A stretch of 64,000 nt of DNA. It comes from an uncultured Cohaesibacter sp. (GTDB lineage Bacteria > Pseudomonadota > Alphaproteobacteria > Rhizobiales > Cohaesibacteraceae). The notes beneath the pieces were generated by a model that saw nothing but the letters and a program-made list of their open reading frames with translations, was not told the origin of the DNA and searched no databases. Shown piece after piece: positions 17,617-27,649 of this stretch. The position numbers were made by a program, and so were the translations under genes. The DNA is taken from the NCBI RefSeq assembly GCF_963676485.1, contig NZ_OY781114.1, forward strand, positions 1,943,501-2,007,500, written 5' to 3'. The stretch's first letter is position 1. Each line of letters starts with the position of its first letter.

Positions 17617-17901
17617 TTATTCCGGTTTGCCCAAAACCCATTTCCAAGGCTGGGAGTTAACAGATTCAAACAGACCTGCCTTTGCATAGGGATCTTTCGC
17701 CAGGAATGCATCAAGGGCTGCCTTGTCTTCCACTTCGCAAATGAGGCAGGAACCGATCATTTCACCTTCATCAGACAGGACAGGACCACCAACTTTGATG
17801 GTGTCGGCATTGGCATGAGCGAATTCAAGGTGCGCGTCGCGGTTTGCCTTGCGGATTTCCAATGCGCCCTTTTTGTCTGTGCAGTTTACGATGAAATACA
17901 T
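17617..17901 (-). CDS. YciI-family protein
   Basis: 94 residues, the normal YciI length: MYFIVNCTDKKGALEIRKANR, GGPVLSDEGEMIGSCLICEVEDKAALDAFLAKDPYAKAGLF in parts (LAKDPYAKAGLF). The fold is a ferredoxin-like dimer; the conserved Asp of the DPY segment is thought to sit in the active-site cleft, and no general function is established. Between EVE and gpsA on the same strand, with 23-33 base gaps: probably one operon with tsaD and gpsA. Confidence 0.85.
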   Translation of the reverse strand: MYFIVNCTDKKGALEIRKANRDAHLEFAHANADTIKVGGPVLSDEGEMIGSCLICEVEDKAALDAFLAKDPYAKAGLFESVNSQPWKWVLGKPE

Positions 17902-17924
17902 GGGAGTTCTCCTGTTCTTGGAAT

Positions 17925-18977
17925 TTACGAAATTGGCTTGGAAAGGACTTCGCTTTCAGCGCGTAGCGGCCTGCTCATCAGCTTGGTCACCGCTTCGTCG
18001 ATGCTGTCCTTTTGCTCCAGAACGTCGGCAACAGCCTGTGCGACTGGCAGTTCAACACCGTGGTTGCTGGCCAGTTCACAGGCCACACGGGCGCTATAGG
18101 CCCCTTCGGAAAGCTTGGCGCCCGGTGCCATAAGATCGGACAGCGCTTTGCCATCGCCAAGGGCATAGCCGAAAGCAAAGTTGCGGCTCTGATGATTGGA
18201 GCAGGAAAGCGCTACATCGCCAAAGCCTGAAAGACCCATCAGGGTATCGGCGCGCGCGCCCAGCTTGAGGGCGAGGCGCTGCATTTCGGCAAAGCCACGG
18301 GTCATGAGCGCTGCGTGGGCGCTGGCACCAAGTTGTTTGCCAAGCACGATACCGCAGGCGATGGCGAGAATATTCTTGAGTGCTCCGCCCAGCTGGACGC
18401 CAATCATATCTGTGCTGGCATAGGGGCGGAAGGACTGGCTTGAGAGGGTCGCGCAGAGTTTGTCAGCAAGAAGAGCGTGCGGCGCGGCGATGGTTACGGC
18501 GGTGGGAAGTCCGCGTGCGACATCAGCGGCAAAGGATGGGCCGGACAGAATGGCCGGCGCTGCTTGTGGCAGATAGTCGGCCAGAACTTCGCTCATCATG
18601 CGCTGGGTGCCTTTTTCAAGACCCTTTGCAGCCAGCACTACCGGTGTGCCTTTACGGACATAAAGCCCGATGGTTTCTGCGATGCTTGCCGTCATCTGGG
18701 CCGGGGCGACCAGCAGAATGCAATCAGCGTCAGCGGCCTGGGTGATATCCGTTGTGGTTTCCAGCGGCTGGTCGAAGGTGATGCCTGGCAGATAGGCGGG
18801 CAACTGGCGTCTTGCGCTGATGGATTCAAGGCTTTCGCTGCTTCGGCCCCAAAGCACCACATCGCGGCCGGCGCGGGCTGCATTGAGCGCCAGCGCTGTG
18901 CCCCATGCGCCTGCTCCCAGAACGGAGACGCGCTGGAAGATCTTTGATGTGTCGATGCTTTCTTCCGGCTTGCTCAT
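17925..18977 (-). CDS. gpsA: Glycerol-3-phosphate dehydrogenase, NAD(P)+
   Basis: Makes sn-glycerol-3-phosphate from dihydroxyacetone phosphate for phospholipid synthesis. 350 residues. Rossmann motif [20 protein letters not shown], then [43 protein letters not shown] with the catalytic lysine, and [12 protein letters not shown] at 18977 follows GGGAG and overlaps the tsaD stop by ATGA, indicating translational coupling. Together with glpD further right, the window holds both the biosynthetic and catabolic G3P dehydrogenases. Confidence 0.95.
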   Translation of the reverse strand: MSKPEESIDTSKIFQRVSVLGAGAWGTALALNAARAGRDVVLWGRSSESLESISARRQLPAYLPGITFDQPLETTTDITQAADADCILLVAPAQMTASIAETIGLYVRKGTPVVLAAKGLEKGTQRMMSEVLADYLPQAAPAILSGPSFAADVARGLPTAVTIAAPHALLADKLCATLSSQSFRPYASTDMIGVQLGGALKNILAIACGIVLGKQLGASAHAALMTRGFAEMQRLALKLGARADTLMGLSGFGDVALSCSNHQSRNFAFGYALGDGKALSDLMAPGAKLSEGAYSARVACELASNHGVELPVAQAVADVLEQKDSIDEAVTKLMSRPLRAESEVLSKPIS

Positions 18978-20074
18978 GCTTTGGCTCCCTTTCTTCCTGC
19001 GCCGATCTTGGCTTGGGCATCCTTGTCCAGCGGCCAGCGCGGGCGTGCCGGAGCATTCAGCGGATCGCTCATGCCCAGCGCAAAGCGTTCGGCTCCGGCC
19101 CATGCAATCATGACGCCATTGTCCGTGCATAGCTTGATCGGTGGCGCGACCAGTTCGGCATTGCGCTTGGACAGAACCGAATCCAGTGTTGCCCGAATGG
19201 CTTTGTTGGAAGCAACACCTCCAGCGACAACCAATTGAGGCTTTTCCCTTTCAGGGAAGCGCGCGCGGAAGGCAACAAGGGCCTTGTCGATCCGATCGGC
19301 CAGAATATCGCAAATGGCAGCCTGAAAAGAGGCGCACAGATCGGCGATGTCCTGATCACTGAGGGGAGCAATTTTTTCCGCTTCCCGTCGCACCGCGCTC
19401 TTCAGGCCAGAGAAGGAAAAATCATAGCCATCGCGGCCCTTCATGGATCGAGGCAAGGCAAAGCGTTTGCTGTCGCCGTTAAGGGCGGCCTTTTCCACTT
19501 CCGGCCCGCCGGGATAAGGCAAGCCAAGCAGCTTAGCCGTTTTGTCGAAGGCTTCGCCCAGCGCGTCATCGATGGTGGTGCCCCAGCGTTCATAATCGCC
19601 CACGCCCTTGACCAGCAGGATCTGGCTGTGCCCACCCGAGACCAGCAAGATGAGGTGGGGGAAGGGGGCATTGTTGGTCAGACGGGCTGTGAGCGCGTGA
19701 CCTTCCAGATGATTGACTGCGATGAGAGGCAGATTATGCGCGGCGGCAATGGCCTTGGCGCTCATCAGGCCGATCAGCACGCCGCCAATGAGCCCGGGGC
19801 CTGAGGTCGCTGCCACGGCATCGAGCTGATCAAAGCGAAGACCTGCCTCTGCCATGGCTCTCTTGATGATGCCATCAAGCGCTTCCACATGGGCACGGGC
19901 CGCGATTTCGGGAACGACACCGCCATAGGCTGCGTGATCTTCAATCTGGCTAAGGACAATATTGGAAAGAATTTCGCCCTGTCCGCTGCCTTCTTCACCC
20001 GATATATCATCATATCGTCTAACCACCGCGGCTGCGGTTTCGTCACAACTTGTTTCTATGCCTAAAACGATCAT
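18974..20074 (-). CDS. tsaD: tRNA N6-threonylcarbamoyladenosine synthase subunit TsaD
   Basis: Transfers threonylcarbamoyl to A37 of ANN-decoding tRNAs; works with TsaB and TsaE. 366 residues, starting [18 protein letters not shown] at 20074; the longer open frame upstream is antisense to hemC and not coding. Motifs: the metal-binding [34 protein letters not shown], and [13 protein letters not shown]. First gene of the leftward group with gpsA, divergent from hemC. Confidence 0.95.
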   Translation of the reverse strand: MIVLGIETSCDETAAAVVRRYDDISGEEGSGQGEILSNIVLSQIEDHAAYGGVVPEIAARAHVEALDGIIKRAMAEAGLRFDQLDAVAATSGPGLIGGVLIGLMSAKAIAAAHNLPLIAVNHLEGHALTARLTNNAPFPHLILLVSGGHSQILLVKGVGDYERWGTTIDDALGEAFDKTAKLLGLPYPGGPEVEKAALNGDSKRFALPRSMKGRDGYDFSFSGLKSAVRREAEKIAPLSDQDIADLCASFQAAICDILADRIDKALVAFRARFPEREKPQLVVAGGVASNKAIRATLDSVLSKRNAELVAPPIKLCTDNGVMIAWAGAERFALGMSDPLNAPARPRWPLDKDAQAKIGAGRKGAKA

Positions 20075-20260
20075 TGCGCGGACTACTTTATTGCCTTTAT
20101 TGTGCCTCTCGAAGGCGATGCTTGCAGCGACATGCCGCATGGCCTGACTTTTAGAGCAAAGAGAGATCATTGGCATCCCCTTTTTTTGCCCTGTTTGCGG
20201 GGCTTCGCTTGAAGGCGAAACGGGGATGGACACCGCAACAAGAGCATGAAGGCCCGTTCG

Positions 20261-21202
20261 ATGCAATCCAAACTCATCAAAATCGGCACTCGAGGCAGTA
20301 AACTTGCATTGGCACAGGCCTATGAGACGCGCAACCGGCTGATGGCTACCCACGGGATGGGAGAGGATGACTTCGAGATTGTGATGATAAAGACCACGGG
20401 AGATCGAATTTTGGATCGGCCCCTCTCGGAAGCGGGAGGCAAAGGCCTTTTTACCAAGGAAATCGAGGAAGCGCTGCTGGATGGGCGAATCGATATAGCG
20501 GTGCATTCCTCCAAGGACATGCCGACATGGCTGCCGGACGGGCTTGAGCTCAGTTGCTTTTTGCCGCGCGAAGATGTGCGCGATGCCTTCATTTCACGCA
20601 AATATGCCTGTCTCACCGATATGCCTGAGGGAGCCGTGGTCGGAACCTCTTCTCTACGCCGGCAAGCCCTGGTGAAGAAGCTGCGCCCGGATCTCAAGGT
20701 GATAACCTATCGGGGTAACGTTCAACGCCGTTTGCAAAAGCTTGATGAAGGAGTAGCCGATGCGACCCTTCTGGCTTGTGCGGGCTTGAAGCGGCTGGGT
20801 GATGAAGATGTGATCACGGCACCGATTGAGGTGGAGCATTTCCTCCCGGCCGTGGGGCAGGGAGCCATTACCATCGAATCTCGTGTCGGAGACGAAATGA
20901 TTTCCGATCTGCTTGCTGCTATTCATCATGAAGCAACAGCCAGGGCTCTGGCCTGTGAGCGCGCTTTTCTCCGCGTGCTGGATGGTTCTTGCCGAACACC
21001 GATCGCAGGCCTTGCGGAAGTGGATGGTGACCGGCTGACTTTTTCGGGCCTTGTGCTGATGCCAGATGGCAGCGAACATTATGACATCACCGCTGCGGGC
21101 TCTGCCGATGAAGCCGAAGCGATTGGTGTGAATGCTGCCAACAAGCTGAAGGAAAAGGCCGGGGATGCCTTTTTTGCTGCCATATTGGCGGCTTGCCAGT
21201 AG
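20261..21202 (+). CDS. hemC: Porphobilinogen deaminase (hydroxymethylbilane synthase)
   Basis: Joins four porphobilinogens into hydroxymethylbilane in tetrapyrrole synthesis. 313 residues from the ATG at 20261, which has GAAGG 8 bases upstream; an ATG at 20246 is also in frame. Motifs: [41 protein letters not shown] in parts ([15 protein letters not shown]), [20 protein letters not shown], and [11 protein letters not shown] whose cysteine carries the dipyrromethane cofactor. hemD follows after 42 bases. Confidence 0.96.
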   Translation: MQSKLIKIGTRGSKLALAQAYETRNRLMATHGMGEDDFEIVMIKTTGDRILDRPLSEAGGKGLFTKEIEEALLDGRIDIAVHSSKDMPTWLPDGLELSCFLPREDVRDAFISRKYACLTDMPEGAVVGTSSLRRQALVKKLRPDLKVITYRGNVQRRLQKLDEGVADATLLACAGLKRLGDEDVITAPIEVEHFLPAVGQGAITIESRVGDEMISDLLAAIHHEATARALACERAFLRVLDGSCRTPIAGLAEVDGDRLTFSGLVLMPDGSEHYDITAAGSADEAEAIGVNAANKLKEKAGDAFFAAILAACQ

Positions 21203-21244
21203 GGTGGAGGCCTTTAAGGACTAAGCGCATGGAAGGAGAGGCTG

Positions 21245-21958
21245 TTGAAAATTCTGGTCACACGACCTGAAATCGATCAGCAACAAACCATCAAGGCTCT
21301 TGAAACGCTCGGACTGGAGGGGATCGCGTCTCCGGTCATGGAGATCGTGCCGCTGCCCTTTTCTCTTCCCGATGATATATGGCAAGCACTCGTTGTGACA
21401 TCTCGCAATGGTCTGCGCATGGTGGCTGGTGATCAGCTTGAGCGATTGAAAGGCCTTCCTCTATATTGCGTCGGTAACCGCACGGCGGATCTGGCTGATG
21501 CGCTCGGATTCGCAAAAATTGTCGTTGTTGCGCCCAATGTTGCCGTGTTGAAAAGGCGGCTGATAGCCGAGATGGATCCGCAAAAGGGAGGGATTCTCTA
21601 TCTGGCGGGAAAGGTGCGCTCGGGAGCTCTTGATGCGGCGCTGTTGGCTCATGGCTTTTCCATCAGCTTGTGCGAAGTCTATGAAAGCAGACCGCTTACG
21701 GGCTTCAGCGCAGCTGTTTGCGAGATAATCCAAAGCGAGCAATTGGATGGAATTTTGCTCTATTCGCAGCGCAGCTGTCGGCTTTTTCTTTCACTCGTTG
21801 AAAAAACGGGTCTGTCTGAACACTTACACAGCGCTATTTTCTATTGCCTTTCCCCTGCCGTTGCGCTTCCATTGGAGCGCTTGGGCTATCCTTTGGTTGT
21901 GGCCGAGGCACCAAATGAACGATCTTTGCTTGCATGCGTGCAAAATGGCCATAACTAA
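21245..21958 (+). CDS. hemD: Uroporphyrinogen-III synthase
   Basis: Closes and inverts ring D of hydroxymethylbilane. 237 residues, a poorly conserved family recognised by KILVTRPEIDQQQTIKALETLG at the start (seen in part), VVTSRNGLRMV, LYCVGNRTADLADALGF, YESRPL and ILLYSQRSCRLFLSL. The start codon is a TTG at 21245 preceded by GGAAGGAGAGG. Position directly after hemC supports the call. The next gene, mitofilin-like, starts 279 bases on. Confidence 0.85.
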   Translation: MKILVTRPEIDQQQTIKALETLGLEGIASPVMEIVPLPFSLPDDIWQALVVTSRNGLRMVAGDQLERLKGLPLYCVGNRTADLADALGFAKIVVVAPNVAVLKRRLIAEMDPQKGGILYLAGKVRSGALDAALLAHGFSISLCEVYESRPLTGFSAAVCEIIQSEQLDGILLYSQRSCRLFLSLVEKTGLSEHLHSAIFYCLSPAVALPLERLGYPLVVAEAPNERSLLACVQNGHN

Positions 21959-22237
21959 TTAATCTAATAGTGCTTATTTTTTTGTGGCAGCTATGTTGCC
22001 GTAAGGCACAAGATTGTACCCTGAGTAGGCTTTGTGGCTTCCGTGGCCGCAAAAAAGACATCAGATCGCCGTAAGGTTGGAGGCTTGAGGTTGGGTTTTG
22101 CTTATATTTACACCTGACCGGACCCTAGTGGCCGATCGATGCCGCATAGGAAGATTTATTGAATCTGACCCTTGATCAAGACCCAGAGGGCAGAGCTGAG
22201 AAGTGATTGTCCCGTCTCGCGGGAATTGAGGAATGGT

Positions 22238-23851
22238 ATGACAACTCGCAAATCCAATAATAGGGCCGAGGCTAAAGGCAAGCCGGTCAAAACCATTGAT
22301 CTGACCGCAGAAGAGGTGACCAAATCTGAAGCGCCTGAGACTGATATGTCGTCTACAGAAGCGCCGGAGACGCAATCCGATTCTGACGATTCTGCAAAGG
22401 TCGAGCAGGGCGTTTCAGAAGACAAGTCAGAAGAGCCCACTATAGCTTCGGATGGACCCGATGAGAAAACCTCCGGCAAGGACCCGGTGGATGAAGAGGC
22501 TCGCAGCGCTGTTGAGGAGAGCGCCGCTTCTGATGATGGGCACTCAGCTAGTGATATAGGAGTTGGCGAGAAAAACAACGGCGGAGACAGTGGTGCGCCT
22601 CCTGCTTCAGCGCCCCGATCCGCTGATGCGCCCAAGAGCGGCGGTTTCGCCGGTGGTTTTGTGGGTGGTTTGCTCGGTGGCGTCGCGATTATCGCCTTGG
22701 GCTATGTGGGTTTGCAGCAAGGCTGGGTTTCCCTGCCCAATGTTGATGCGCAGCTAGAGGCCAACGCCGGCAAGATCGATTCGATGCAATCTGAATTGGC
22801 CAGCGTCAAGGAAAGCCTGTCGAACATTCCAACTGCAGATCTTGCGGACGTCAGTGCTCGCATTGAAGCGCTTGAAACCAAGCTTGCTTCTCTGGGGACT
22901 GCTCCTGATGGAGCAATGGCACCTGAAGACGGAGCCAGCGACGCAGAGGCCGCTCCGGTGGATAGTAACAGTCCGGTTGGCTTGCAGCTGGAAGCGCTTG
23001 CCGGTCGCATCAATGAATTGAAGGAAAGCGTAGCTGCCATTGATTCCTTGCAGACAGAATTGCTCGACGCCAAGGCTCAACTGGCGACATTGCAGTCTCA
23101 GTCCGCAGAGCAGGGCGCGTTGATCGAAAGCAAGGCTGCCGAAGAGGCCGCAAAGCTTGAAGCGGACCTGAAGGCGGCAAGGGATGATATTATGTCGTCT
23201 ACTGATCGCCGCATCAATGATGTGGTTGTCGATCTTGCCAATTTCTCGAAAAAGATGACGAGCGAAACGTCATCCCTGAGCGATCGGGTAACTGCGCTTG
23301 AAGAGAATAACCTTTCTGCAAAAATGCAAAGCTCAGCCCGCATGATTGCTCTGGCTGGGCTGGAAAATGCCGTTGCATCCGGGGCGAATTATGAATTGGC
23401 CCTCAAGACGTTTGCCAATGTGGTTGGAAATCATGAAGCGGTGACCTCGCTTAAGGAATATGCAGCAACAGGCGCTCCGACGGCAAAGCAGCTGGCATCA
23501 CGCTTCCGCGCCAAATATGACGATATTCTGCGGGAAGCCGAGGGGGCTGGCGCTACGACATTGCTTGATAAATTCCTGATCAGCGCACAGAGCATGGTCA
23601 AAGTTCGCTCCCTGAATGGCGAACAGAAAGGCGATAGCCTGACCAGTCGGCTCGGCGTTATCGAATTTCATGTCAAACACGGCAATCTGGTGAAGGCCGC
23701 AGAAGAATGGGATGCCTTGCCTGAAGCGGCCCGTACTTCAAAGGCGGGTGCTGACTGGATTGAAGGATTGAAGGCTCGCATTGCGGTGGATGCGGCAATG
23801 GACACCATTCGCGCTGAGTTTGGCACAGGCGCCAGCAATACTGCGAGTTAA
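22238..23851 (+). CDS. Mitofilin-like inner-membrane protein (COG4223 type)
   Basis: 537 residues from the ATG at 22238 (GAGGAA site). Residues 1-135 are acidic and low in complexity (Asp/Glu/Ser/Ala); 140-170 hold a glycine-rich transmembrane helix (GGFAGGFVGGLLGGVAIIALG, seen in part); then a long coiled coil; the C-terminal 200 residues are helical (ARMIALAGLENAVASGANYELALKTF). This is the alphaproteobacterial relative of mitochondrial Mic60, which shapes intracytoplasmic membranes and contacts outer-membrane proteins. The hemCD-mitofilin-hemY order is the usual one in this class. Confidence 0.88.
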   Translation: MTTRKSNNRAEAKGKPVKTIDLTAEEVTKSEAPETDMSSTEAPETQSDSDDSAKVEQGVSEDKSEEPTIASDGPDEKTSGKDPVDEEARSAVEESAASDDGHSASDIGVGEKNNGGDSGAPPASAPRSADAPKSGGFAGGFVGGLLGGVAIIALGYVGLQQGWVSLPNVDAQLEANAGKIDSMQSELASVKESLSNIPTADLADVSARIEALETKLASLGTAPDGAMAPEDGASDAEAAPVDSNSPVGLQLEALAGRINELKESVAAIDSLQTELLDAKAQLATLQSQSAEQGALIESKAAEEAAKLEADLKAARDDIMSSTDRRINDVVVDLANFSKKMTSETSSLSDRVTALEENNLSAKMQSSARMIALAGLENAVASGANYELALKTFANVVGNHEAVTSLKEYAATGAPTAKQLASRFRAKYDDILREAEGAGATTLLDKFLISAQSMVKVRSLNGEQKGDSLTSRLGVIEFHVKHGNLVKAAEEWDALPEAARTSKAGADWIEGLKARIAVDAAMDTIRAEFGTGASNTAS

Positions 23852-23869
23852 GGTGGGGAACGGAACGTT

Positions 23870-25675
23870 ATGATTAAAGCACTCATCTTTTTTGCTGTCT
23901 TGCTGGCCATCGCGTTTGGCGGTGCCTGGCTGGCTGATCGCCCAGGGGAAATCATTATCAACTGGCCTTGGCTCGATATGGGGTTCGAGGTTTCCTTGCT
24001 CATGGGTTTTCTGCTCATCGTGGCAGCGATGGGCGTTGCCGTGGTTTTGTGGATTGTCATCAAGGGTATCTGGAATTCACCCCGTTCGGTGACCGGCTTC
24101 TTTTCCTCGCGTCGACGGGACAAGGGTTATAAAGCGCTTTCCACCGGCATGATTGCCGTGGGCGTTGGGGATCTGGCTCTGGCCCGAAAGCAGGCGGCCA
24201 AGGCACGCAAGCTCATCGGGCAGGAACCGATGACGCTGATGCTGGAAGCGCAGACAGCGCAGCTGGCAGGTGAGCCGACCAAAGCACGCCAGAGCTTTGA
24301 AGCCATGCTGGATACCGATGAAACCCGTGCGCTTGGTCGTCGTGGGCTTTATATCGAAGCGCAACGGCGCGGCGATATGGAAGAAGCTTTGCAAATGGCC
24401 AAGGCGGCAACGGACGAAAGCAAAAAGGCACCAGGTTGGGCTGGCGCTGCTCTGTTTGATATGCAGACGGCCGGTGAAGATTGGCAGGGCGCTCTGGTGA
24501 CTCTCTCGCAGAATTATGCCAACAAGCATATCGAAAAGGCTGACTTCCGCCGCCAGCGTGCTGTGATCCTGACCGCTCAGGCCATGGAACTGGAAGGGGA
24601 AGATGACGCGGATCTATCCATGCGGCCATTGCTGAGCGAAGCCTGCAAACTGGCGCCGGGGCTTGTTCCTGCCGTTACGCGGCAGGCTCGTATTCTCAAT
24701 GATGCTCGGGATTTCCGCAAAGCTTCCAAACTGGTTGAAGCGGCGTGGCGCATTGAGCCCCATCCGGATCTGGCCGAAGCCTATGCTTATATCAAGGACG
24801 GGGATACGGCTCTGGATCGGCTCAAGCGTATTCGGGTTCTGTTTGGCCTCATGCCGGACCATGTCGAATCCAAACTCGCCATGGCGCGTGCTTTCATTGA
24901 TGCGCGCGAATGGGCCGAAGCGCGCAGTTTGCTGCAGCCTATGGCTGAGAGCCATCTGACGCCGCGTATCTGCATGTTGATGGCGGAACTGGAAGAAGGC
25001 GAGAAGAATGATTTCGGTCTTGTGCGCCAGTGGCTGGCCCGGTCGGTGGGTGCCCATCGTGATCCGGCATGGACGGCTGACGGGCAGGTCAGTGATATCT
25101 GGCAGCCGATTTCCCCTGTAACAGGCAAGATCGATGCCTATGAGTGGAAAGTGCCTGTACGCGAAGCCGCGCAAGCTGAACAGCCCGTTCTCGATAGCAG
25201 CGAACTGGAAAGCAGCTCGGAAGAGAAAATGGTTCTGATTCCATCCGAAGGGTCGGAAGACAAAGCCAAGGCTTTTGTGGTTTCTGAAGATGCAGTCGAG
25301 GAAATCACCCCTGAAGAGCCTGATCAGGAAGAGACTGCTGAAGAAACCGAGCCTGAAGGGCAGAGCGAAGCTGCGACTGGTTCTGTTGTGGAAGAGGTGG
25401 CAGTAAAAGATGCTGAACCGACGGCTCCTGCAGCACTTCATGAGCATGATAATGTCAAATCTGAAGAGCCTGTAGAAGAGGAAAAGCCGGAGGTTGTCGT
25501 CAAGCAGGCAGAACCGGCAGATCTAAAGGCCGATAGCGCTGATAAAACCGCCGAAAAGGTGGAAATCGAGAAACCGAAAGAGGTCGAATTCCCAATGCCG
25601 TTTCCTCCTGATGATCCAGGACCCAAGAAGGATGGCGTTGCGCGCAAACCGGAAAAGCGGTTCAAGCTTTTCTGA
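23870..25675 (+). CDS. hemY: HemY N-terminal domain protein
   Basis: 601 residues. Two transmembrane helices (about 1-22 and 42-64) enclose the HemY_N motif region DRPGEIIINWPWLDMGFEVSL in part; TPR-like helices follow (EPTKARQSFEAMLDTDETRALGRRGLYIEA in part, RLKRIRVLFGLMPDHVESKLAMA). The C-terminal 170 residues are acidic and disordered. HemY-type proteins are linked genetically to haem synthesis, but the biochemical role is not known. 18 bases after the mitofilin-like gene; same operon. Confidence 0.9.
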   Translation: MIKALIFFAVLLAIAFGGAWLADRPGEIIINWPWLDMGFEVSLLMGFLLIVAAMGVAVVLWIVIKGIWNSPRSVTGFFSSRRRDKGYKALSTGMIAVGVGDLALARKQAAKARKLIGQEPMTLMLEAQTAQLAGEPTKARQSFEAMLDTDETRALGRRGLYIEAQRRGDMEEALQMAKAATDESKKAPGWAGAALFDMQTAGEDWQGALVTLSQNYANKHIEKADFRRQRAVILTAQAMELEGEDDADLSMRPLLSEACKLAPGLVPAVTRQARILNDARDFRKASKLVEAAWRIEPHPDLAEAYAYIKDGDTALDRLKRIRVLFGLMPDHVESKLAMARAFIDAREWAEARSLLQPMAESHLTPRICMLMAELEEGEKNDFGLVRQWLARSVGAHRDPAWTADGQVSDIWQPISPVTGKIDAYEWKVPVREAAQAEQPVLDSSELESSSEEKMVLIPSEGSEDKAKAFVVSEDAVEEITPEEPDQEETAEETEPEGQSEAATGSVVEEVAVKDAEPTAPAALHEHDNVKSEEPVEEEKPEVVVKQAEPADLKADSADKTAEKVEIEKPKEVEFPMPFPPDDPGPKKDGVARKPEKRFKLF

Positions 25676-25699
25676 TTCTGATCATCTGAAGAATGCGAA

Positions 25700-25729
25700 G
25701 GGCGCGGTGTCAGACCGGGCCCTTTTTTC
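25700..25729 (+). terminator. Terminator of the haem operon
   Basis: GGGCGCGGT pairs with ACCGGGCCC, followed by TTTTTT. Confidence 0.8.
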
Positions 25730-25941
25730 GTCTGGAAGGATTTTCTAGCCAGATCTGTTCATGCCTTTTGGAATTTCCACCACAAAGCGATTTTGCCTCT
25801 TGCTCTCGTTCATGGAATTGGCTAAGAGAGGCCACCCCGTTTTTGATCGATTGATCAGTGGCTTTGCGTTGAATTTAACTTTTGATGCAGGCATGCTTCG
25901 GGGACCAGAGGTTGATCGGTCTTGTGATCGGACACTGGTAA

Positions 25942-26017
<76 letters not shown>

Positions 26018-26074
26018 TTCCTTCTTTTGAAAATATCGTTAGATCAATAATTTCAACATTTTGCTTATGATCTG

Positions 26075-26105
26075 AGTACACCATAGAGTACACGGAGTAG
26101 TACAC
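26075..26105 (+). repeat. Three AGTACAC repeats at 12-bp spacing
   Basis: AGTACAC begins at 26075, 26087 and 26099, exactly 12 bases apart, between attL and the integrase start. The exact heptamer recurs near the right end (35141-35147), with a variant AGTCCAC at 35164-35170. This resembles arm-type binding sites of an integrase or excisionase, placed on one face of the helix; it also covers the integrase promoter region. Confidence 0.65.
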
Positions 26106-26107
26106 TT

Positions 26108-27513
26108 ATGGAGTTGATGTTGAAGTATACGCAGCAGTTCCGCAATGGCTGGAGGTATCGACGCAGGGTGCCTCTCTCGCTCCAGCCCATCATCGAAAAG
26201 AACGAAATCACTAGGGCACTGGGTGCTACCCAAGAGGAAGCTGCAGTCAATTGGCACAGAGTTCACAGGGAAGTTGAAACTCTGTTCTTGAAGGCCAAGC
26301 AAGCCAAGGCTGCCTCTGATTTGCTCCCTGTTGATGCTGATCATCCGAAGACACCGCTAGAGATCTACGAGGAGCTGCGAAAGATGCTTCTTGACTATGG
26401 CTTTAGCGAAAAGCTCAAGGATGACTTTGAGGATAAGATGACTTTGAGGATAAGCAGTGGCTTAGGGATGTAGCTGCAGACATTGAGTTGGAAAAAGCGG
26501 GGGAAGATCTGAGTTCGGGTGAGCCTCTGCCAGCTTCCGATTTTCAACGACAGAAGATTAACGCTTTGAGGAACGGTTTGGGCAAACGTCCAGAGCCTAC
26601 CCTTTCAGATGCCAAGAGCCTCTATATTGAAGAGCGAATTAATGATGACGCCAGACGAGAGGACAATATTGCTCGCTTTGAGAGGGCGTTGGAATTCTTG
26701 ACCGAAATACGAGGAGACAATCCAAAAATTCGGGAAATTCGCAGGGCTGATGCTCGGGCTGTCGTAAAGGCGATGCTTGAGACAGGAACAAAGTCTCCAG
26801 CTACCATTGAACGTCAGCTTCGGCCTGTCGCCGCAATGTTTGCTTTGGCAATACGTGAGTTTGAGATTGAGGGCTACACAAACCCCTTTAGCAGCCTAAG
26901 CATCAAAGATGATGGTCGGCCTAAAGACAAACGAAAATCTTTACCCGATGATTTGCTCTTGAAGATGAATACAAATCTCGGTGCGTTAAGAAAGAAGGAT
27001 CTTGGCTTAATCTGGATCATTGTTGCTTGTACCGGATGTCGCCTTGGGGAGGTGTCTGGTGCGAGAAAAGATGATGTTGTTTTGGATCATGAGATCCCGC
27101 ATCTGGTGATTCGACCAAATGAGATGCGCGGAATTAAGACCGGATCTTCTTTGCGGAAGGTGCCGCTACGTGGTGACGCGCTTGATGCGGTAAAAAAGGT
27201 TCTTGCTTTTGGGGGCAAGTCAGATGGCTTATTCGAGAGGTATTATAAGCCGAGGGGAAATGATTTTGCGTCAGCGGCCATCCTTAAGCACTTAAGAAAA
27301 CTCACAGACGATCCTAAGATTACGACACACTCATTGCGCCACAGAATGACTGACTTGCTCCGGCTTGCCCACGTCCCAAAAGACACCGAGGATGCAATTC
27401 TTGGTCATGCGAGCAGAGATATTTCCTCACAGTACTATGGAGGCGAAGCGGCCGCTCTGAAGTTAGCCGCTGAAGCGATTGATAAGGCATTGGGAATGAG
27501 GTTGGACAGCTGA
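26108..27513 (+). pseudogene. Tyrosine recombinase (phage-type integrase), frameshifted
   Basis: The first frame (26108-26473, 121 residues) and second frame (from 26488) together make one integrase. Catalytic residues survive in the second part: CRLGEVSGAR (Arg), HSLRHRM (His-x-x-Arg), GHASRDISSQYYGG (His and Tyr). The break is a perfect tandem copy of 17 bases at 26420-26436 and 26437-26453. Removing one copy joins the frames as FEDKQWLRDVAADIELEKAG and gives 462 residues. As it stands translation stops after GLGM at 26473. The product should be inactive unless the duplication reverts or the second part starts at the TTG at 26488, which would lack the arm-binding domain. Confidence 0.85.
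26420..26453 (+). repeat. 17-bp tandem duplication that breaks the integrase
   Basis: GATGACTTTGAGGATAA occurs twice in a row with no base between. 17 is not a multiple of three, so the second copy shifts the frame. Confidence 0.9.
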
Positions 27514-27649
27514 GGGTTAAATGAAAGGTATGTTATTTACTGGATGTTGTCGGTAATGCGTTCGGGTGATCGTTCATCGGCTTTTTTGAGCTTTAATCGT
27601 TTTTTGTTTCATCGATAATTCTTCGAATTGGATCAAGGGATGCTGAAAC

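Noticed and set aside
20075-20506. The 5' extension of the tsaD frame
   Set aside because: It runs antisense to hemC and lacks family similarity; the true start [12 protein letters not shown] is clear.
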